The position numbers were made by a program, and so were the translations under genes. A stretch of DNA of 8,230 nucleotides from Microbacterium sp. (GTDB lineage: Bacteria > Actinomycetota > Actinomycetes > Actinomycetales > Microbacteriaceae): NCBI GenBank assembly GCA_003524435.1, contig DQHP01000016.1:1-8230 (forward strand). The letters run 5' to 3'. A model generated the notes under the pieces. The model searched no databases. It was not told where the DNA came from and saw nothing but the letters and a program-made list of their open reading frames with translations. Positions 4,430 to 8,230 of the stretch are shown in pieces (within the stretch, counting starts at the first letter, position 1; each line of letters begins with the position of its first letter).

Positions 4430-5394
4430 GCTGCTCCAGGGATAAGACCCTGTGAACTCAGATCAGTCCACAGGTCAACGGGAATTTCCCACGCCGCGTA
4501 CTCGGCATTCTGTCGCAGTTGCGCAGGGCGACTGCCGCCAACGACGACCGAGCGCACGGCGCCAGCCTGCAGCGGAAATTGGATCGCGGCAGCGGGTAGC
4601 GGCACATCATGGTCTTTACAGACGGCCGCGATGCGCACCAGGCGTTGCCACAACTCTTCAGGCAGGTGGCCGTACTCGTAACGTCCGTCACGCGTCGGCT
4701 CGCCTTGCGCGAGCAGACCGGAGTTGAAGATGGATGCTGCCACGATTCCGGTGCCTCGTTCATCACATGCGGGAATCACATCGACTGCCGCGGGCTGCTC
4801 GAGCAGTGTGTAGCGGCCGGCGACCATGATGATGTCGAGGTCAGCTTCGCGAACGGCGCGGCCGAGGGCTTCCGACGTCATTGAACCGATCCCAACCGCT
4901 GAGACAAGCCCCTCGCTTCGCACCTTCTCCAGCGCGGGGAATGCCTGCGCGAGTGCGAGATCCAGATCGTGCCGCTCAGGATCGTGCAGGTAGAGCAGGT
5001 CAATCTTCTCGAGACCGAGGCGTTCCTGGGATTCGCTGATGCTGGCGCGGATCCCTTCCTCGGTGAAGTCCCATTCGCGGCGCTTGTCGTCAGGCACATA
5101 AAAATCGTTGTCGGTGTCGAGTCCGCCGACGAAATCCGGGTTGGGCCGCAGCAAGCGCCCCACCTTGGTCGACAGCACGAACTCATCACGTGGCTTGGTC
5201 TGCAAGAACGCACCCAGGCGTTTCTCTGACCAGCCAAGACCGTAGTGCGGTGCGGTGTCGAAATAGCGGATGCCGGCGTCCCATGCCGCATCAAGAATCG
5301 ACCATGATTCATCGTCGGTGAGTTCGCGAAACAGGTTGCCGACGTTCGCCGCACCGTAGCCGAGGGCCGGAAGGGAGAGCTCAGTCAATGACAT
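4426..5394 (-). CDS. Aldo/keto reductase, probable L-fucose (D-threo-aldose) 1-dehydrogenase
   Basis: Predicted to oxidise L-fucose to L-fucono-lactone with NAD(P)+, the first step of the oxidative pathway. The 322-residue product is a complete aldo/keto reductase barrel. The catalytic tetrad is visible as Asp46 and Tyr51 (FDTAPHYG), Lys77 (STKVGR) and His137 (YLHDPE); the cofactor region is near IFNSGLLA and VVVGGSRPAQL. The sequence style (GLGxSE after the Tyr, RPNPDF, the long DTDNDFYVPDD insertion) resembles the L-fucose/D-arabinose/L-galactose dehydrogenase subgroup. The start at 5394 is chosen over one 27 nt upstream because GGAAGGG lies 5 nt before it (5400-5406). It then overlaps the end of the dehydratase gene by 14 nt, and its own stop overlaps the mutarotase start by 4 nt. 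Cofactor preference and exact sugar are not settled by sequence. Confidence 0.9.
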   Translation of the reverse strand: MSLTELSLPALGYGAANVGNLFRELTDDESWSILDAAWDAGIRYFDTAPHYGLGWSEKRLGAFLQTKPRDEFVLSTKVGRLLRPNPDFVGGLDTDNDFYVPDDKRREWDFTEEGIRASISESQERLGLEKIDLLYLHDPERHDLDLALAQAFPALEKVRSEGLVSAVGIGSMTSEALGRAVREADLDIIMVAGRYTLLEQPAAVDVIPACDERGTGIVAASIFNSGLLAQGEPTRDGRYEYGHLPEELWQRLVRIAAVCKDHDVPLPAAAIQFPLQAGAVRSVVVGGSRPAQLRQNAEYAAWEIPVDLWTDLSSQGLIPGAA

Positions 5395-6676
5395 GCTGTC
5401 CCTTCCAGACATAGGCGGCAATGCTTTCCGCTTTCATCTCCATACTGGTTCCCGGCTCAGTGGGGGGCATGTACGAGCCGTTGTGGATGTGGGCAGGAAC
5501 GACGAAATGCTCATGCAGGTGATCCACGTACTCGATGAGTCGCCCTTCACGGGTGCCCGTGACAGCGACGTAATCGAACATCGACAGGTGCTGCACAGCC
5601 TCGCACAGTCCGACACCGCCAGCATGCGGGCAAACCGGGACACCGAACTTGGCGGCCAAGAGCAGGTTGGCGACGTTCTCGTTGACCCCGGCCACACGCA
5701 CCGCGTCAATCTGCATGACCTCGATGGCGTTCGCCTGCAGCAACTGCTTGAAGATCATGCGGTTGTGCGCGTGCTCGCCGGTGGCGACACGAATTGGCGC
5801 GATGCCGCGGGCGATCTCTGCGTGGCCCAGGATGTCATCGGGGCTGGTGGGCTCCTCCACCCACGCGGGGTGGAACTCGGCGAGAGCGTTCACCCACTCG
5901 ATCGCCTCGGATACTTCCCACCTCTGATTCGCATCAATCGCGATGGGAAAGTCAGGCCCACACACTTCGCGTGCCTTTCGGAAACGTCGGATGTCGTCGT
6001 CGAGGTCGGCTCCGACTTTTAGTTTGATCTGAGTGAAGCCGTCAGCCATTGCTTCGCGTGCAAGACTCTCAAGCTTCTCGTCGGAGTATCCGAGCCACCC
6101 GGGACTGGTGGTGTACCCCGGGTACCCGGTCTCCAGCAGTTCAGCTTCACGCTCGTCGCGCCCCGCAACGGCAGCGTGCAGAATCTCGAGCGCCTCGTCG
6201 CGAGTGAGAGCATTGCTCAGATACCGAAAGTCCACGAGGTCGACGAGTTGCACAGGAGTCATGCGCGCGAGCAGTTGCCAGAGCGGGAGCCCGGCGCGCT
6301 TGGCCTTGATGTCCCACAGCGCATTGATGACGGCACCAATCGCCATGTGCATGACGCCCTTCTCCGGTCCGAGCCAGCGCAATTGCGAATCACCGATGAT
6401 GTCGCGGAAGGTCGTTCCCATGTCATCGAGCAGCGGTTCGATCTCGCGGCCGACGAGATGGGCGGCGAGCGCGGCGATAGCGGCGACCTGCACGTCGTTT
6501 CCACGGCCGATCGTGAAGACGAAGGCGTGCCCGGCGATCTCATCCCCCGCATCAGTACGGATGATCACGTACGCCGCCGAGTAATCGGGGTCGGGGTTCA
6601 TCGCGTCTGAGCCGTCCAAGCTCAAGGACGTGGGAAAGCGAATATCGGTCGTCTCGAGGGCGACGATGCGGCTCAC
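5381..6676 (-). CDS. fucD: L-fuconate dehydratase (enolase superfamily)
   Basis: Mg2+-dependent dehydration of L-fuconate to 2-keto-3-deoxy-L-fuconate. The 431-residue product has an N-terminal capping domain (about 1-130) and a C-terminal barrel. From the chosen start the key residues are Lys218 and Lys220 (KLK), metal ligands Asp248 (DANQRW), Glu274 (VEEPTSPDD) and Glu301 (TGEH), and the Asp324/His351 pair (IDAVRVAG and CPHAGGVGLCE). These positions agree with those I recall for the characterised Xanthomonas campestris FucD, which supports both the specificity and the GTG start at 6676. The SD AGAGGA (6682-6687) is 5 nt before that GTG; an in-frame TTG 21 nt upstream has no such support. 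It is the first gene of the leftward operon, and the downstream dehydrogenase gene overlaps its 3' end. Close relatives acting on other acid sugars remain possible. Confidence 0.94.
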   Translation of the reverse strand: MSRIVALETTDIRFPTSLSLDGSDAMNPDPDYSAAYVIIRTDAGDEIAGHAFVFTIGRGNDVQVAAIAALAAHLVGREIEPLLDDMGTTFRDIIGDSQLRWLGPEKGVMHMAIGAVINALWDIKAKRAGLPLWQLLARMTPVQLVDLVDFRYLSNALTRDEALEILHAAVAGRDEREAELLETGYPGYTTSPGWLGYSDEKLESLAREAMADGFTQIKLKVGADLDDDIRRFRKAREVCGPDFPIAIDANQRWEVSEAIEWVNALAEFHPAWVEEPTSPDDILGHAEIARGIAPIRVATGEHAHNRMIFKQLLQANAIEVMQIDAVRVAGVNENVANLLLAAKFGVPVCPHAGGVGLCEAVQHLSMFDYVAVTGTREGRLIEYVDHLHEHFVVPAHIHNGSYMPPTEPGTSMEMKAESIAAYVWKGQHVID

Positions 6677-6690
6677 TAGGTTCCTCTCCG

Positions 6691-6714
6691 CGTGCAAGAA
6701 GAAAAATCTGCACG
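6691..6714. repeat. Inverted repeat in the leader of fucD
   Basis: CGTGCA (6691-6696) and TGCACG (6709-6714) are perfect 6-bp arms around 12 bases. In the predicted fucD mRNA leader they form a stem with a pyrimidine-rich loop just upstream of the Shine-Dalgarno sequence. It could be a protein-binding site or a leader hairpin; it may also be chance. Confidence 0.3.
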
Positions 6715-6720
6715 GATCAC

Positions 6721-6749
6721 TTGGAGTGTAAACATCGGATGTCTATACT
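6721..6749 (+). promoter_or_regulatory. Candidate promoter of the hydrolase-dehydrogenase operon
   Basis: TTGGAG (6721-6726) and TATACT (6744-6749, five of six consensus bases) are 17 bp apart. Transcription would start near 6756, about 45 nt before the hydrolase ATG. Its -10 abuts the -35 of the divergent promoter, sharing one base, so the two promoters face apart over the same 34 bp. Confidence 0.6.
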
Positions 6750-6754
6750 GTCAA
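6725..6754 (-). promoter_or_regulatory. Candidate promoter of the fucD operon
   Basis: On the minus strand a perfect TTGACA -35 (6749-6754) is 18 bp from a TACACT -10 (6725-6730). Transcription would start near 6718, leaving a leader of about 40 nt. The -35 is embedded in the inverted repeat at 6739-6762, so binding there would block this promoter. Confidence 0.6.
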
Positions 6755-6762
6755 TTAGACAT
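6732..6762. promoter_or_regulatory. Candidate operator cluster shared by both fucose operons
   Basis: Two inverted repeats overlap here: ACATC-G-GATGT (6732-6742), and ATGTCTA (6739-6745) with TAGACAT (6756-6762), which are perfect 7-bp arms around 10 bases. A further half-site TGTCAA lies at 6749-6754. All share an ATGTCWA-like half-site. The cluster covers the spacers and core elements of both divergent promoters, so one regulator could switch both arms. The regulator is not in the window and its family is not named here. Confidence 0.55.
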
Positions 6763-6800
6763 GCCGTCCACGGGCGGCTCCCCCACGAGGTAGGAGAACC

Positions 6801-7661
6801 ATGAAGTTTGCGCGGCTTGGCGCCCCTGGAGCCGAGATTCCCGTCCTGATCGATGGGGACCGGTACCTCGATCTTCGCCCGGTGACATCCGATGTCAACG
6901 GAGATTTTCTCTCCGGCGATTTCCGCGCAAGCGTGGCTGAGGCACAGACATCCGACGCTCTTCCTGAACTAGAGAACGCCGCAGCACTGCGCATCGGCGC
7001 CCCGATCGCGCGTCCCAGTGCCGTGATCTGCATCGGCATGAACTACGCCGCACACGCGGCGGAGTCGGGATCGGAACCGCCGAAGATTCCCATCATTTTC
7101 CTCAAGACGCCGAACACAGTGGTTGGTCCGAACGACGCCGTGACGATCCCGCGCGGCAGCGAGAAGACCGACTGGGAGGTCGAACTGGGCATCGTGATCG
7201 GTGCCCGCACGTCGTATCTCGACTCGCCAGATGAAGCCGACGCACATATTGCCGGGTATGTGTTGGCCAACGATGTCTCTGAGCGTGCGTTCCAGATCGA
7301 GGTGTCAGGCGGACAGTGGTCCAAGGGCAAAATTGCAGCCGGTTTCAATCCCACCGGGCCGTGGTTGGTCACCCCCGACGAGATCGACGTCAACAATCTG
7401 AACCTGCGTAGCTTCGTCAACGGTGAGCCGCGCCAAGATTCCAACACGAGCGACATGATCTTCGATGTGCACAAGATCGTCCATCATCTGTCGCAGTACG
7501 TGACGCTCGAGCCCGGTGATCTCATCCTCACCGGTACCCCACAGGGTGTGGCACTCTCGGGCAACTTCCCGTATCTGAAGCCAGGCGACATCGTCGATAT
7601 CGAAATCGATGGCCTCGGGCATCAACGGCAGAGTTTCGTGGCATGGGAGGCGACGAAATGA
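6801..7661 (+). CDS. Fumarylacetoacetate hydrolase family protein, probable 2,4-diketo-3-deoxy-L-fuconate hydrolase
   Basis: Predicted to cleave 2,4-diketo-3-deoxy-L-fuconate to pyruvate and L-lactate, the last step of the oxidative L-fucose route. The 286-residue protein has the FAH-fold layout: a small N-terminal domain (about 1-65), then IGMNYAAHAAE (78-88), metal ligands Glu126 and Glu128 (EVELGIVIG) and Asp158 (ANDVSER), KGKIAAGFNPTGPW (175-188) and TGTPQGV (244-250). FAH-family enzymes act on several acylpyruvate-like substrates; the fucose assignment comes from the divergent fuconate dehydratase and the SDR that follows. The start has AGGAG 4 nt before ATG. Its stop overlaps the SDR start as ATGA. 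A palindrome within its codons near 6890 repeats a piece of the upstream control region. Confidence 0.92.
   Translation: MKFARLGAPGAEIPVLIDGDRYLDLRPVTSDVNGDFLSGDFRASVAEAQTSDALPELENAAALRIGAPIARPSAVICIGMNYAAHAAESGSEPPKIPIIFLKTPNTVVGPNDAVTIPRGSEKTDWEVELGIVIGARTSYLDSPDEADAHIAGYVLANDVSERAFQIEVSGGQWSKGKIAAGFNPTGPWLVTPDEIDVNNLNLRSFVNGEPRQDSNTSDMIFDVHKIVHHLSQYVTLEPGDLILTGTPQGVALSGNFPYLKPGDIVDIEIDGLGHQRQSFVAWEATK
6883..6897. promoter_or_regulatory. Candidate intragenic operator in the hydrolase gene
   Basis: TGACATC-C-GATGTCA is a perfect 7-bp inverted repeat around one base, inside codons near residue 30 of the hydrolase. Its reverse complement contains the 12-base ACATCGGATGTC found at 6732-6743 between the two divergent promoters. 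The centres are 153 bp apart. The match suggests a second binding site for the same regulator, for instance for looping or roadblock, but coincidence cannot be excluded by eye. Confidence 0.4.
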
Positions 7662-8230
7662 CCGCCCCGCTGGACGGACTCGTCGCGATCGTCACCGGCG
7701 GCGCCTCCGGTATCGGCGCTGCCGTCGCGGCCCGGCTGCATGCTGAGGGTGCACACATCGCTGTCCTCGATCGCGATACTTCCGGCGCCGATGGGCGTTT
7801 CGCCGCGTTCACCGCCGACGTCTCAGAACGGACGTCAGCGGATGCTGCGGTCGCAGCGGTCGCCGAGAAGTTCGGTCGCATCGACATCGTCATCAACAAC
7901 GCGGGCATCGGCGCGCTGGGCGACATCGCTGCGAACGACGATGATGAATGGGCTCGCGTGCTCTCGATCAATGTCACCGGTATCGCCCGGGTCACCGCGG
8001 CGGCGCTGCCGTGGCTGCGGCAGTCACCCTCCGCTGCTGTGTGCAACACAGCATCCATCGCCTCCACGACCGGGCTTCCCCAGCGCGCGCTGTACTCTGC
8101 CTCGAAGGGGGCTGTCTCGGCGCTGACCCGCGCGATGGCCGCAGATCATCTGCGCGAGGGCATCCGTGTCAACGCCGTCAATCCGGGCACCGCGGATACC
8201 CCGTGGGTGGGCAGGTTGCTCGACTCCGCA
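7658..8230 (+). CDS. SDR-family dehydrogenase, probable 2-keto-3-deoxy-L-fuconate 4-dehydrogenase (cut by the window edge)
   Basis: Predicted NAD+-dependent oxidation of 2-keto-3-deoxy-L-fuconate to the 2,4-diketo acid used by the upstream hydrolase. The first 191 codons are present and in frame to the edge; classical SDRs have about 250. Visible features are the cofactor loop TGGASGIG (13-20), Asp38 in VLDRD (an acid here favours NAD over NADP), NNAG (80-83), and the catalytic tetrad Asn105 (INVTG), Ser133 (NTASIAS), Tyr146 and Lys150 (YSASK), then VNPGTADTPWV near 173-183. GGGAGG lies 7 nt before the ATG, within the end of the hydrolase gene, and the 4-nt ATGA overlap suggests coupled translation. 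The SDR family is certain. The substrate is inferred from the operon; direct oxidation of L-fucose is the main alternative. Confidence 0.88.
   Translation, partial: MTAPLDGLVAIVTGGASGIGAAVAARLHAEGAHIAVLDRDTSGADGRFAAFTADVSERTSADAAVAAVAEKFGRIDIVINNAGIGALGDIAANDDDEWARVLSINVTGIARVTAAALPWLRQSPSAAVCNTASIASTTGLPQRALYSASKGAVSALTRAMAADHLREGIRVNAVNPGTADTPWVGRLLDSA

Noticed and set aside
5393..6022. Plus-strand 209-codon frame opposite fucD
   Set aside because: The fucD reading has all catalytic residues at the expected positions, so this frame is a codon-bias shadow.

Overview
The window looks like chromosomal DNA of a high-GC Gram-positive bacterium, most likely an actinobacterium of the Microbacteriaceae type (Microbacterium-like). 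The grounds are the strongly GC-biased third codon positions, frequent GTG starts, TAGGCT-type -10 boxes, a Dcd of the actinobacterial bifunctional type, and an oxidative L-fucose pathway typical of soil and plant-associated actinobacteria. No genome comparison was possible.

Left part (1-1110, minus strand): the start of an unrecognised Ala/Pro/Glu-rich protein runs off the left edge. It lies 46 bp downstream of dcd (dCTP deaminase, predicted to be bifunctional with dUTPase). dcd appears to be leaderless. The 217 bp upstream of it hold short repeats and palindromes but no convincing gene.

Middle part (1111-3061): an Lrp/AsnC regulator and a DadA-like FAD amino-acid oxidoreductase are divergently transcribed. 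A 19-nt near-perfect palindrome sits at the predicted transcription start of the regulator. This is the classic layout of an amino-acid-responsive, self-regulated catabolic pair. A tRNA-Gly(CCC) gene with its own promoter and terminator follows on the plus strand.

Small accessory genes (3215-4042, plus strand): a degenerate ankyrin-repeat protein and a 71-residue HVA1/TUDOR-like (DUF2945) protein. They end in a convergent junction containing a 17-nt tandem repeat and a perfect 16-nt palindrome.

Right part (4106-8230): a divergent catabolic locus for L-fucose by the non-phosphorylating route. Leftward, with overlapping ends, run L-fuconate dehydratase, an aldo/keto reductase (probable L-fucose dehydrogenase) and an L-rhamnose-mutarotase-family protein (probably the sugar mutarotase of this pathway). 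Rightward run a fumarylacetoacetate-hydrolase-family enzyme (probable 2,4-diketo-3-deoxy-L-fuconate hydrolase) and, overlapping by 4 nt, an SDR dehydrogenase (probable 2-keto-3-deoxy-L-fuconate dehydrogenase) that is cut by the right edge. Together they can take L-fucose to pyruvate and L-lactate. A lactonase, the transporter and the regulator are not in the window. The two arms share about 125 bp holding two back-to-back promoters interleaved with repeated ATGTCWA half-sites. A 12-nt copy of part of that control sequence recurs, reversed and as a longer palindrome, inside the hydrolase gene.

I do not see a clearly new biological system. The most interesting items are the compact two-way fucose control region with its possible intragenic operator, the palindrome at the lrp start, and the tandem-repeat junction.
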